Source of the DNA: Sternotherus odoratus
Lineage: Eukaryota; Chordata; Testudines; Kinosternidae
Direction of reading: 5' to 3'
Assembly (NCBI GenBank): GCA_032164245.1
Contig: JAVMKO010000006.1
Coordinates: 635,001 to 699,000, forward strand
DNA length: 64,000 bases
The notes beneath the pieces are model-generated. The model was not told the DNA's origin. It did not search any database and worked only from the letters and a program-made list of their open reading frames with translations. The position numbers were made by a program, and so were the translations under genes. Of this stretch, positions 11,001-22,165 are shown piece by piece. Every line of letters begins with the position of its first letter. Position 1 is the first letter of the stretch.

Positions 11001-11823
11001 TGTCATGGGGCGATTTCCCCACTGGCCCTGTAAGAGCTGAGCTGGGCCAAGTGGGCCCAATCAGCCAATTCGTCTGCAATCAGGGAGAATTAAGCCTGGG
11101 AGGAAAGCCCTGATTAGGGGAAGCTCACTGGTGTGGGACAGGCAGGGCTTAGATAAAGACAGGAGACTGGGCTAGGGGAGGCAATGGGGAGGTATTTGCA
11201 GTTGCTCCCTGAGGGAGGAAGGTGTGGTAGAGCCAAGGTGCCCATGGCTACTCCCGGGGAGGAGGGAGCTGAGAGGGTGGCATACGCAGGGCATGAGGAG
11301 GGGCAGATGGTGAGGAAGAGGCTCAGAGGAGGCACCAAGGTGCAGGAGTGACCCAAACTGGGCAGCTGTGGAGAGAGCCCCTGAGCTGGGACCCGGTGCA
11401 GATGGCAGGGCTGGGTCCTCTACCAGCCAGTGAGGGAGCAGCACCTGGGGCAGTTAATGGGACGGTCTGAGACTGCAGGGGAGCAGGGACTTCGATCCCC
11501 ATCCCTGGAAGGGGAACCCCCTGTGCGCTGGCTGGAGGCTGCGTCACACCAAGGAGGCTGTGGTTCCTGGAGCGCGAGAGGCCGCAGGCTGAGAGTGGTG
11601 GACTGGAACCATTGGAAGAGCAAATCCCCAGAACAACCGGAAGAGGCACCGCCTGTGGTGCCTGCGGTGCCTGTAACTGCTGTTTACATTGTCTGGCCCC
11701 GTTCGGGGGAAGGCTGCTCAGTGGTTGATTGATTTGGCAGAACGTGGGTGAATGAATGACTGTAATAGACGGACCAGACGAGGCACTGGTCACTTAACGA
11801 GGCCATTAACTGGGCCAGGGACA
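11001..11823 (+). mobile_element. LTR-like repeat, family LTR-D (tentative)
   Basis: Starts TGTCATGGGG and ends near CAGGGACA at 11816-11823, giving TG...CA ends. The interior is purine-rich and of the type seen in turtle LTRs. No poly(A) signal or matching flanking duplication was found, so the call rests on general appearance and memory. A similar-looking block is at 34376-34690. Confidence 0.42.
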
Positions 11824-12171
11824 GGCCCCTCCCTCGACTTGGCTTCCTCAGGTCTGAGCCCTGCTGGAGTCGGGCACCGTAGGTAGCCTCTGCCCTAGCA
11901 TCTGAAACAGTCTCTCTTCTCCTCTCACGCGCTCCTTGTGTCCCGGGATGGCTCTCGTGTGGGTCCTGTGTTGCCTCTGGCCCTCCTGCTGCAGGCCCTG
12001 AGGGGGCCGCAGGCCTGCTGGAGGGAGAGGCGATAGCTCTGGGCTCTGGTCTGTCCTAGGGCGCTGAGCTGCTCGTCGGCTGCGGCGGTTTCGGGGCCTG
12101 GGCAGCTTTGGGTGCAGACTGACAGCAGGGCTGGCAGAACCGGTAGAGTGGGGGGCGCTGAGAGCGGTTCA
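11824..12171. other. Unassigned GC-rich sequence
   Basis: No recognised feature. Confidence 0.4.
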
Positions 12172-12537
12172 ACCAAATGGAGAAAGTCCAGAGAAGAGCA
12201 ACAAAAATGATTAAAGTTTGAGAAAACGTGACCTGAGGGAAAATTGAAAAAAACAGGTTTGTTTCTTCTGGAGACGAGAAGAGAGGGGGGCATACATTTT
12301 TTTCAAGTACTTAAAAGGTTGTTACAAGGAGGAGGGAGAAAAGTTGTTCTTCTTAACCTCTGAGGACAGGACAAGGAGCAAGGGGATTAAATTGCAGTAA
12401 GGGCTATTTAAGTTGGAAATCAGAAATTCCTCACTGTCAGGGGGGTGAAGCTCTGGAATAAATTGCCCGGGGAGGTTGTGGAATCTCCATCACTGGGGAT
12501 TTTGAAGAGCAGGTTGGACAAACACCTGTCAGGGATG

Positions 12538-12545
12538 GTCTAGAT
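12538..12545. repeat. Left target-site duplication of nested hAT
   Basis: GTCTAGAT, identical to 13038-13045. It belongs to the CR1 target. Confidence 0.92.
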
Positions 12546-13037
12546 CAGGGGTGGGGAAACGCTTCGGCCCGAGGGCCATGTTGGGGTTAAAAATTGTGCA
12601 GAGGTCCGGGTAGGGAAGGCTGTGACTCCCCAAACGGCCTTCCCCTTATCCAACCCTCAGCCACTTCCCGCCCCTTAGAACCCCCGCCCATCCACCCCCC
12701 GCCTTGTCCCTTGATCACCCCCTCTGGAGACCCCCCCACACTCTAACTGAACCCTCCACCCTAACCACCCCCACCCGGGACCCCACCACCTAACCCCTCC
12801 CCGCCCTTGCTTACCTTACTCAGCTGGGCACTCCTCAATCCAGCCCCCAGCCAGGGAGCGTGGGGCCCAGCGGCTCCCCGCTCTTGGCCCGGCCCCCGGC
12901 CAGGGAGCGTGGGGTGGGCCCAGCCCGGGAGCGCGGGGACCTGGGGAACGCCGGCCTGGCCCTTGGGAGCTTGCGGGCCAGATGAAAATGGCTGGCGGGC
13001 CACATGTGGACCCCGGGCCATAGTTTGCCCAATCCTG
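12546..13037. mobile_element. Non-autonomous hAT transposon nested in CR1
   Basis: The left end CAGGGGTGGGGAAAC is almost the same as that of the hAT at 8401. The right end (…GTTTGCCCAATCCTG) is its diverged inverted partner. Both sides carry the identical 8-bp duplication GTCTAGAT. At 492 bp it is shorter than the 8401 copy, shares its C-rich interior, and has no transposase frame. Confidence 0.9.
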
Positions 13038-13045
13038 GTCTAGAT
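13038..13045. repeat. Right target-site duplication of nested hAT
   Basis: GTCTAGAT, identical to 12538-12545. Confidence 0.92.
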
Positions 13046-13189
13046 AATACTTTTTCCTGCCTTGAGTGCAGGGGACTGGACTAGACGACCTCTCGAGGTC
13101 CCTTCCAGTTCTGTGGTTCAGTATTCATAAACAAATAGTTTAGTAAAATAGGGGGCAGGAGTGTGTCCCCCTAAATTCCTTCCAGCTGA

Positions 13190-13257
13190 GTGCAGGCCTA
13201 GTCCTGCACTGGGACTAATCCTAATCCTAGGCCTAGGCCTAGTCCTGCACTGTGACT
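13190..13257. repeat. Short local duplication
   Basis: 'aggcctagtcctgcactg' occurs twice, about 45 bp apart, with a CCTAGG-rich link between. This is probably replication slippage. Confidence 0.6.
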
Positions 13258-13285
13258 CCCCCAGGCAAACAGTGGAGTCTGCTGA

Positions 13286-13877
13286 GGCCTTGGTTACACT
13301 GGCACTTTATAGCGCTATAAAACCACCAGGAGCGCTATAACTCCCTACCCGTCCACACTGGCAAGGCATGTATTGCGCTATAAACCCACAGTTATACTGT
13401 TCCTGGTAATCCTCCCTTCCTTGAGGAATAACCGCTATTGCGCATCCCCTGCGCGTATTATCGCAAGTGTAAACGGGCATTACGCTATAAGTGATCTCTG
13501 GCACGCCCCTGAGCCATTTAAGGCAATTGACGTCTCTTCGCTTTGTTTTGAACTCGGCAGGAGGAATGCGGAAGTACCTTTTCAGAGTTTCTCTCTTAAC
13601 TCAGCAGATAAGCACTGCAAATGTTTACAAAGGGAGCTCTGTGACCGAGAAACTATAGCAGGTTCTGAATTTCAAAGGACACCCACTGACAAGACTCTCA
13701 GCCCATAGAAAATCCCCTCGCTCTCTCCATCCGCATACACACAACATGTTCCCCCTCACCCCCCTCGTTTGAAAAGCACGTTGCACCCAGCTGAATGCTG
13801 GGATAGCTGCCCATAATGCACCAGTCAGGGACAGCTGTAACCAAAAGCGCTATAATCCTGTAAGTGTAACCGTGGCC
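13286..13877. mobile_element. Harbinger-type MITE
   Basis: Inverted ends: the left GGCCTTGGTTACACT pairs with the right AGTGTAACCGTGGCC, 14 of 15 positions. An inner pair of 'agcgctata' motifs lies near each end. The element is flanked by TGA on both sides (13283-13285 and 13878-13880), a 3-bp duplication as made by PIF/Harbinger transposases, although TWA is the usual target. It is 592 bp with no transposase frame. Confidence 0.8.
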
Positions 13878-13880
13878 TGA

Positions 13881-15624
13881 GCGTTTCCGTGGAGCTCTGC
13901 AGGGGCCAGGCCTGTCCATATCTCCGTGCCGCCGGACTTGGGTCTCCATTCTTAGTCTATTTAGGATGGTTTGGGGATGTTTACTAAGGTAATAACCATA
14001 CTAATGAATGGGCTGTGCATTAAACACATTGTGCTTTGCTGTGACATATGAGAGGTGACACTTGTCTTTACCAGCTGGCTCGTGAATTCTGGACTTGGAA
14101 CGAAACCCTATAAACAATGTCTCTGTTCTGTGAATGCAAGGCAGTCACAATCTGCATGCATTTGGCAAGAAAACAGCCCTTTCCCCCCAGGGGGGACTCT
14201 TTTGATGTCCCTTTTAACAGCTGGTTTAAAGGTAACTAATTCTGCAGTGAATGTTCTTGCACAAAAGTCCTCTAGATTTGTCTGTTCCTCGCGGTAAGAT
14301 TCACAGTCTGGGATTTCAGCCGCTCATGTCTTGCTGGGTGGCTCTTAGCCAAGCTGCTTAATCATTTCCTTTAACTTCATTTGAGTTTGAGCAATTTGAA
14401 GCTCCTCTGAATCCATCGGAGCTTCCTATTAAGACACCGACTCCTCTCTGTGAGAGATGACTGGTTACAGTAGCTGTAGGCAGACCTCGTGCTGATTAAC
14501 AAGCCACTTGAAAATAATATGCTCTTTAGCCATTAGAATTATTAACACAGGCTTTGCTTTTCTACCTCGGGGCATTTAACACACTAGGATTTGAAAATGT
14601 AGCCAATCAAGAGAATAAAGCTCTTAGCTTATTGAAGCCAACAAACCCACATCAGGCGTCTCAGTAGCAGAAGTGCTGTGCATTTTTCACTCAGGACCCC
14701 AGGCAGTTTGGTGTATTAGTGTAAACTTTACAGTTCTGTCTCAATGTCCCCTCTCTCTCTCTCTGCACTAAGACTAAACAGCAAGGGAAGAGGCTGTGTG
14801 GGCTATAACCAGTCAGCTGGGCCACAGTCAGACCACTGAACTGAACGACTTTATAGCGCGGTCCCAGCCCCATTACCCAGACATAACAGCCCTCCACTTC
14901 CAAATGCTTACAACTGAAGAGTGGCCTCTTTGCCGTTGCTGTTTCCTAGGCTCGTGTGTTTCTATCACTGTGTGAATTTTCAAGTATCCACTTTGAATAC
15001 TCATGCATTCCTGGTAAGGATTTATGGGGTGTGCACACATTTTTCTGCATGCATTAATTGTCTTTCTGCAGAATGAGGCCTGTAGTATATTGTCTTACAG
15101 CTGATCTACAGCGGAAGCTCTCGGACATATCAGACATTGTGCTCCAGTGATTCTGCAGCTAATTTCTAGTGATTTAAAATACATGAAATGAAGCTATAAT
15201 TATGCTATCCAGTAACAGTATTGCTGCCTCCCAGGTCTGCAGCAGTGTTATCAGAGTGCGAATTAGACGGATGTTAGGCATTACTAATTCACACTTCTTA
15301 GTTTGCCTGGTTTTGATGTGCACTTTGCTTAGTAGGAATGTGGATTATTCATTCATATTTCCACTTTGCTTGTTCTTTAATGAGCATTTGGGATGGGGCG
15401 AGCGGGGAGGTGGGGAGGGACTTTCAGAGCTGTTCAAGGTGTGGAGAAATGATCTACGATCCAATGCTTTAGAAACAGGCCCGGCAGGATCAGCCCGGTA
15501 GGGGCTGTGCTGATGTGTGACCTGGAGGAAGCATTCTGGTGAAAAGTCTATGGAGACTCATCCCGAACCGGCATAGTAGGGAGGGGTGCTGAGTGAAGCT
15601 GATAATGGGAAACGCTGATGCAGC
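13881..15624. other. Unique AT-rich block, possible conserved non-coding DNA
   Basis: No repeat recognised. The part 14330-14640 is rich in TTAAT/ATTA motifs and free of long ORFs. A short CT tract lies at 14750-14764. Any enhancer role is inference from composition. Confidence 0.35.
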
Positions 15625-17012
15625 AATCAGTTGATAAAGAATTTAAAGACTAAGAATATAGACAATAGCTCTTGTCAAACAAACTGGATTTCATTCTTTG
15701 AGGAGATGACAAGTTTGGGTGAAGAAGGCACATAGGTAATATATTTAGATGTTTTTGTAAGTCTTAGAATCACATGACATTCTGATTAAAGAATGAGCCT
15801 TACTTGATTTAATGTGCACTTCGATATTGAATAAAAATCCGCTGACTCGTAGATCTCAAACTAGCTGTCAACAAGAAATCCTTGAATTGACGTGCTTCCA
15901 GGGGGCTTTGCAGGGTCAGTACTAGGCCCTGTTCTACCCAACTTTTCCATTAATGATCAGTAAGTCAATATAAAATCACTGCAGATAAAATTGGTGGATG
16001 ACCCAAAGATTGGCAGTGTTAAAATACTAAACTGTAGATGATGCAGATGATACTAAACTGCTCAAGATAGTTAAGACCAAAGCAGACTGAAGAACTTCAA
16101 AAAGATCTCACAAAACTAAGTAATTGGCAACAAAATGGCAAATTAAATTTCATGTGGATAAAGTAATGCACATTGAATAAAATAACCCCAACTATACAAA
16201 CAATATGATTGGGGGCTAATTTAGCTACAGCTAATCAGGAAAAAGATCATGAAGTCATGGTGGATAGTTCTCTAAAGACATCCATGCAGTGTGCAGCTGC
16301 AGTCAAAAAAGCAAACCAGATGCTTGGAATCATTTAAAAAGGGACAGAGAATATTTTATTGCACTTATACAAATCCATGGTGCACCCACATCTCGAATAC
16401 TGCATACAAATGTGGTCTTCTCATCTCAAACGGGATATACTGGCATTAGAAAAGGTTCAGAGAAGGGAAGCTAAAATGATTAGGGGCTTTGAACAGATCC
16501 TATATGAGGAGAGACTAAAAAGGCTAGGACTTTTCAGCTTGAAAAAGAGGAGACTAAGGAGGGGATATGACAAATGTATATAAAATCCTGGGTGTTGTGG
16601 AGAAAGTGAATAAGGAAAAGTTATTTACTTGTTCCCATAATAAAAGAACTAGGGGCCACCCAATGAAATTAGTGGGCAGCAGGTTTAAAACAAATAAAAG
16701 GAAGTTCTTCTTCACGCAGCGCACAGTCAACCTGTGGAACTCCTTGCCTCAGGAGCTTGTGAAGGCTAGGACTAGAACAGGGTTTAAAAGAGAGCTGGAT
16801 CAATTCATGGCTATTAGCCAGGATGGGTAAGGAATGGTGTCCCTAGCCGCTGTTTGTCACAGGAGGGTGATGGATGGAAGCAGAGCGATCACTTGATCAT
16901 TACCTGTTAGTTGCTCCAGAGGGAGTGAACCTGGCATTGGCCACTGAGGGTAGACAGGATACTGGGCTGGATGGACCTTTGGTCTGACACAGTACGGCCG
17001 TTCTTGTGCTCT
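15625..17012 (+). pseudogene. CR1 LINE, RT to 3' end (subtype I)
   Basis: Decayed CR1 ORF2 followed by the complete 3' region. Recognisable pieces: the post-catalytic segment 'tgcagtgtgcagctgcagtcaaa', the thumb segment MVHPHLEYCIQMWSS (about 16374-16418), then REAKMIRGFEQILYEERLKR, and the 3' landmarks 'acctggcattggccactgag' and 'acaggatactgggctggatgg'. Many stops and frameshifts. It ends near 17012. The copy at 38700-39352 shares a stretch of over 40 bp with it (around 16047-16090). Confidence 0.87.
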
Positions 17013-17019
17013 TAAATAA

Positions 17020-17870
17020 TGAGGAGGACTTGGCAGCATTGCAGAGGAATCTGGATTGTTTAGTTAACTGGTCCCGTTCAGACAATGCGTTCTAATCCAG
17101 TGAAATGTAAAATGAGACCTCTAGGAACAGGGAACGCCAGCCATACCTACAGAATGGGAGACTGTAAGGCAGGGGACAGCCGTGATTTCTAGGACTCTGA
17201 ACTCACGGGTCATAGTGGACAAGTAACACAACGAGCTCCTGGGCCATGCTGTGGCAAAGACTAATGCTGTCTTTGGAGTATTAGTGAGCATGAGTAGCCA
17301 GAAGATTTTTGCCCCTGTGTATTGCATTGCTTAGGCAGATCCTGGAATACTTGATTGTGCTGGTGTCAGTGTTTTAGGAAGGATGTTGGGAAAAATAGAG
17401 TGGGGGCAAAAAAGTCACAAATGATTTGAGGGCTGGAGACAATGCCGTCCAGTAGAATTGTTGGGTTGTCAAAAAGGATCGAGAGGGGACTTGACAACAG
17501 TGTGTTGAAATGTTCGAGGGGAGAAAATACTGAGCGCAAAAGAGTTGTAATAATGTAGCAGAGACAGTCATAGCAAGAACCAGTGGCTGGAAACTGAAGT
17601 TAGACAGATTGCAAATGGAAGTAAGGCACAAATGTTTACCAGTAAGAGTGATTTCCCTTGGTGGTCTCTAGAGGTTGGTGGTGGATTCTCCATCTTTATC
17701 TTCAGATCAAGTTTAGATGCCATTCTGAAAGATGTGCTCTATTCAAAAGCAAGTCATTTGGCTTAACACATGAGTAACTGGTTGAAATTCAATGGTCCCT
17801 GTGATATAGGAAGTCAAACTAGATGATTTAACCGTCCCTTCTGGACTTGCATGACTTCAGATATTGTTCA
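17020..17870 (+). pseudogene. CR1 LINE fragment, older subtype II
   Basis: Follows the subtype I element directly. It resembles the RT C-terminal part and 3' region of another CR1 lineage, with the tail 'taactggttgaaattcaatg' and 'actagatgatttaaccgtcc' near 17775-17850. The same tail recurs at 39360-39440. It is heavily decayed. Subtype I probably inserted into subtype II. Confidence 0.7.
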
Positions 17871-18120
17871 CCATTACAAAGCTCCCTTGAGTGTGTGTGA
17901 TTTCTATGGGAACATGTTCAAACAATCCAGAGTTAATGTTTGAAGTTTATTTGGGAAGTTTGGGAAGTTTAGTTGGGAAGAAAAGCCTGAGTACAGCTTG
18001 ACATGTGAGAATCATTTTCTATAATCAAGTAAAAGGTAACTAAACTTTATGTTGTTCTTCCCACTTTGTTTTGTTTGAATATGTTCATCATCAGATTGGC
18101 CTAAATCTTCACATAACCTA

Positions 18121-18371
18121 GATTATGTCTACATTAGCACTTTTGTTGGTAGGACACTTGTTAGACAAGGGTATGAAAAGACACCCCTCTGATTGACAAG
18201 TGTCACCAACAAAAGTGTGGGTGTGGACAGTGCCATGTCTGTGGAAGACTCTCCTGCTGACATAGCTACTGTTGCTTGTTTGGTCTGGTTTAATTTACGC
18301 CAACAGGAGAACTCTCCTCCACTGGCACAGAGCAGCTGTCCTGCTGTACAGTCTGTAGTGTAGACGTAACC
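18121..18371. mobile_element. Short MITE with terminal and internal inverted repeats
   Basis: The ends GATTATGTCTACATTAG (18121-18137) and GTAGTGTAGACGTAACC (18355-18371) are inverted repeats at 13 of 17 positions. An internal hairpin pairs 18138-18161 with 18196-18217, with only a 2-base bulge. The 'gtctaca' ends resemble Harbinger MITEs of reptiles. No clear flanking duplication. 251 bp, no coding. Confidence 0.65.
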
Positions 18372-21300
18372 CAAGATCATTGGAGGATGTGTTTTCTTTC
18401 AAGATTTTTCCACAGAACATCAAGTTGCAGTTAATGTGCAAGGTGTTTGTTCTTTCAACAGCTGCTCGTTGTGCTTTCTTTGGGCGTATCCATCAGGCCA
18501 AATAGTTTCAAATGGGTTTTCCCCGTGTAAGAAGTGAATGTACATTTTGAGTCAAGCAGCCGTTTAACTGTCCTCTGAAAACATGACCATGAGTATCTGG
18601 CTACATCACTGAAAACAATTGAATGGTGTTTGGTCTTCTGCGGAACGTTCTCACTAAGGAGGATCCCCCCTCTCCCCCCGAATGACTGCTGCCCCTTTAG
18701 GACTTTGAAGTTGTGCCATGGATTTAGTGGATAATGTATGGGGTAAAGAGTCATCAGACTGTAATTTAACAGTCACGGATACAGCTATAATTGCATTGTT
18801 AGAAAAGAGAGCTGCACATTCCACTTATTACAAAAACCAGATCTTCCCTCCAGGGTTTCATTTAACAAGCAAACAGCAGAGACATTCCCAAGAAGCAGGG
18901 TTTGAAACCAGAGATGATGGTCAGTTAAGGGTGGATTCAGCTATGCAGAGAATAACTCTTCTTGCAATTCCAGTTTGCAATACACAACAAATGGCACATG
19001 TCCCCTTTCTGGTCTAGTTCCCACCTGCCGAGAGGGGCCCTAGAGAGCTAATCAAAGGACCTTTTTGTGTATTGACTGAAAACACCAAAACCTGGAGTAA
19101 CATCTCCCTGGGAGAACACAGTGTGGAGCACTCCTCTGTAACCGGTGGCAGCTTTCTGGGACTGGGAGGCGACTTCTCCCCATGTAAAGGTTCAGAACAC
19201 ACAGAACCATTCACAGATTATACCAGCTACCTCCACTGCTGGTCTGACATGGAGCACAAACTGCCGCCTGTCGTAGGAAAAGAGCCTGAGACACAAGCCC
19301 TCGTGGACCTTCTCACGAAATCTGCCAAGAACAGGGCTGATACTGCAGAAAGACAGAGTGCTCACGCAAACACAGTCCGATATCGAGGAGAGTACAAAAA
19401 CATTTCCCCAGGATAACAGGAACACACTGATCCCTCCTACAAGATAAAGTCCGAATATTAGTACTTAATAGAATGTTTTACTTGATCCAACATATACAGG
19501 GTGATGGGTGGGTGATAGCTAGCCAGCTCAGGGGGCAGTAACTAGCTTTGTCAGAGGCAGTATGTAACTCATTCTTCCCGGGTCATAAAGATGTATCTCT
19601 GTCCAGCCGAGGGGGGGAATGGAAAGTCCTGCCGTTCACTGAACTGCGTCCATTGTTAAGTGCATGCATGTCTTAGTCTCAGCACCTGGCAGACAGTATG
19701 AGATTACCATGCTGTGTCGACATGCACGTGAACATGCACACGCAGCCAAACATCTAACCATCCCTCCCCCCCCACTTCCCAGCACACACATTGTGGGTGG
19801 TTGTTGTTGTTGTTGTTTTTTACTCCAACTCAGTTGAGTAAAGATTGCAGAGCGTGCTGAACTGATGGAGTCCAATCTGCCTCTTCCCCCACAACATGCT
19901 GGTAAGTCAGTTCTAAAATTCTGTTCATTGATCCTCCATTTGACTTGTGTCCCTATTACATCAGATGTTTGGGAACAAATGCTCTGTTATAGGATGACTG
20001 ATGTGAACAAGAGTTCAAATACTGTGCGCTTGCTTTGCTAAACATGGAATAACAACGCTAGGCACTGAGGAAAATGTAAAGTGACAAAATAGCCACACAA
20101 TCAAAGGAAAATCCCTCTCAGGGATCAGAGTTTTAAACCTGATCTATTTACAGGCAAAAACTTTTCAAAATAGCTTAAATAAAATAATCGTGACATGCAC
20201 CCTCCACAAGGGCATCCGAAAAATGAAGAAATTGTTCAGGACTTTCAGCTAAAATTGCTGGAAATGACTCACTTTCAGCAGGAAAATCAATGACCTGCTG
20301 AGATGATAACTAACCAGAAACAAGGAGTAAAATCAGATTTGTAAAACGGAGACTCCCCAAATGGGGCTGTTAAAATGTTCCATTGTTGGCTAACCCAGTG
20401 AAACAAGCTAATGTCACAAACTAAGAGAAGTGCTGATTATCCCTAGGTTCACTATTTCTAGGCTTGGAATTGCATTCACTAATCAGTCACTTTGCAGTTG
20501 AGGGGGAATGATTATAATAGACTTAGTTGGAACATTTTACATGTTTTTTCACTGCCATATATTGTTTCATCAAAGCTGAAATGTTTTGTGAATAAATATC
20601 CATTTCAATAAATTTCTCAACAATAACGTTTTCCGAGGTCTAGGCTGGAGTCTCCAGTCACTTCCAAAGAAAGAGACGGGAATTGAGAACTTGAGGTTTT
20701 TGATCCCAAAACAGATGTTCTGACATAATTCCATTTTCTGAAAACAGTCAGAAGCTTTTGTTTTTGTTCCACATTGGAACAAAACTAGACTTGACGGTTC
20801 TGTTTCCTGACAATTTCAGGTTCCATCCTCTGGAGAGCTCTAGTGCAAATGTTGCTTGATTTTAATTGAATGTGTTCACTGCTTGTGTTCATTCTACACA
20901 TTTAGCTAGACACTGGTCATTCTAGGCCAGTTCGGTAGCCCTGCCAGTTGCTAAGGTTACCTGACACTTCCCATTATAAGTCCGTGTTTTAGGTATTTTT
21001 TGCCTTTTGATTGAAATTTCGCATTCCAGGTGTCTAACTCAGGCTAGATTTTCTTTGAACTTCAGACAAGATTCAAAGAACGAGACTAGGAAAGTGGGTT
21101 TTACCCATGTTAAAATAGTTGGGTGACCTTTTCTTTTGAAGGGGTCTGTGGCCCCGTGCTTTGGGTGAGAGACTGGAAAACTGCCAGGGGAAGTGGCCTG
21201 TGGGTCAGGGATGTTCTGTCTGCAATGCCTGTAAAAATCTGCCTGAATTGGGCCAAGCTATAAGCCCCTGAAAAATCAGTTCACACGTGCTCAGTGGATA

Positions 21301-22018
21301 CTTCTTCCATTACAGCAGCTAAAACTATTGAAGGTTCATCCTCCCAGCGTGTGCTCTAGCCTCTCTCAGCTCCTAGTGCTGAGCAGAGAGCACATAGAGC
21401 AACTGACCACGCACCAACTCCGCCCCGCTCTTCAGTGGGACAGGCCTGTGTGTGCGCGTTTACCACAGAGCCTGCTCCAGCCGAGGGCTCCAGGCCAAAG
21501 CCAGAGTTTCCCTGTGAAGGCTGCTTCCAGCTGCTCTGCTTTGCACGGAGCTTGGACTGGACACAAGGTCCCAGCAGGGAGCCTGCCCCTCCAGGGCTTC
21601 CCGTGACCTGCCCACCCGCCGCACCCAGGCAGCGTGAAGGACGCAGCTGTCTGATTCGAACACCGAGAAGACAGGGGTTGGACCGGGGGAGGGAAAGATG
21701 TAGATTGGGAAAGGGAATCTAGTGAGAAGGGGGAAGCTGGCATTGGCTTGTCAAGGAAACGGGGATGAGATGCCTGAGGAGCGGAGATGGAGTCTGGGCA
21801 GGGAGAATGAGCCAGGGGTCAGAGACAGCACTGGGGCAGGGACCGGTTTAGGGCGATGTAGCAGAACGAGTCCAGCTTCGGGAGGAATGGGCACATGAGG
21901 CTGCACCCAACAGAGCACAAGGCCTTGCCTTCTATCCCAGGCTCCTGCGTCGCTCCACGCTTTGTCTGGGCAATATGCCTCCTCGTCCTGCTTCCTTGCA
22001 GATACAGCTGTGACGGGC
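18372..22018. other. Long unique sequence, no gene recognised
   Basis: No repeat family was recognised except a (GTT)n tract at about 19798-19816. Open frames such as 18718-19017 and 19072-19416 are short, unspliced and without domain features. The stretch 19900-20560 is AT-rich. Confidence 0.4.
19798..19816. repeat. (GTT)n microsatellite
   Basis: Six GTT-type units followed by a T run. Confidence 0.8.
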
Positions 22019-22165
22019 TGAGCTCAGTCCTGTTCCCAGTGAAGTCAATAGCAAAATTGTAACCCCCCTTCCTGGGGGAATGAACAGGCAGTTACTGGGT
22101 AGAGGCTGATCTGACTCCCAGAGCCAGATCTTTACCATGGATTTTAATGACAGCAAGATTGGGCC
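22019..22165. repeat. Short amniote-type interspersed repeat with inverted ends (tentative)
   Basis: The left side 'cccagtgaagtcaatagcaa' and the right side 'atggattttaatgacagcaa' are roughly inverted. A related motif 'tttactgaagtcaaaggcaa' occurs at 55567-55586. This phrase is familiar from bird and reptile DNA, but I cannot name the family. Confidence 0.35.

Larger units (their letters stand above)
12172..13120 (+). mobile_element. CR1 LINE 3' part, split by a hAT insertion
   Basis: CR1 sequence runs 12172-12545 ('aaagtccagagaagagcaac' and 'aaattgcccggggaggttgtgg') and resumes at 13046 with the usual 3' end ('cttgagtgcaggggactgga', 'gaggtcccttccagtt'). The two halves join exactly at GTCTAGAT, the 8-bp duplication made by the hAT at 12546-13037. 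The reverse-transcriptase tail is frame-broken and only 3' sequence is left. Confidence 0.9.

Noticed and set aside
13190..13257. Minisatellite array
   Set aside because: Only two diverged copies of an 18-bp phrase; a local slippage duplication, not an array.
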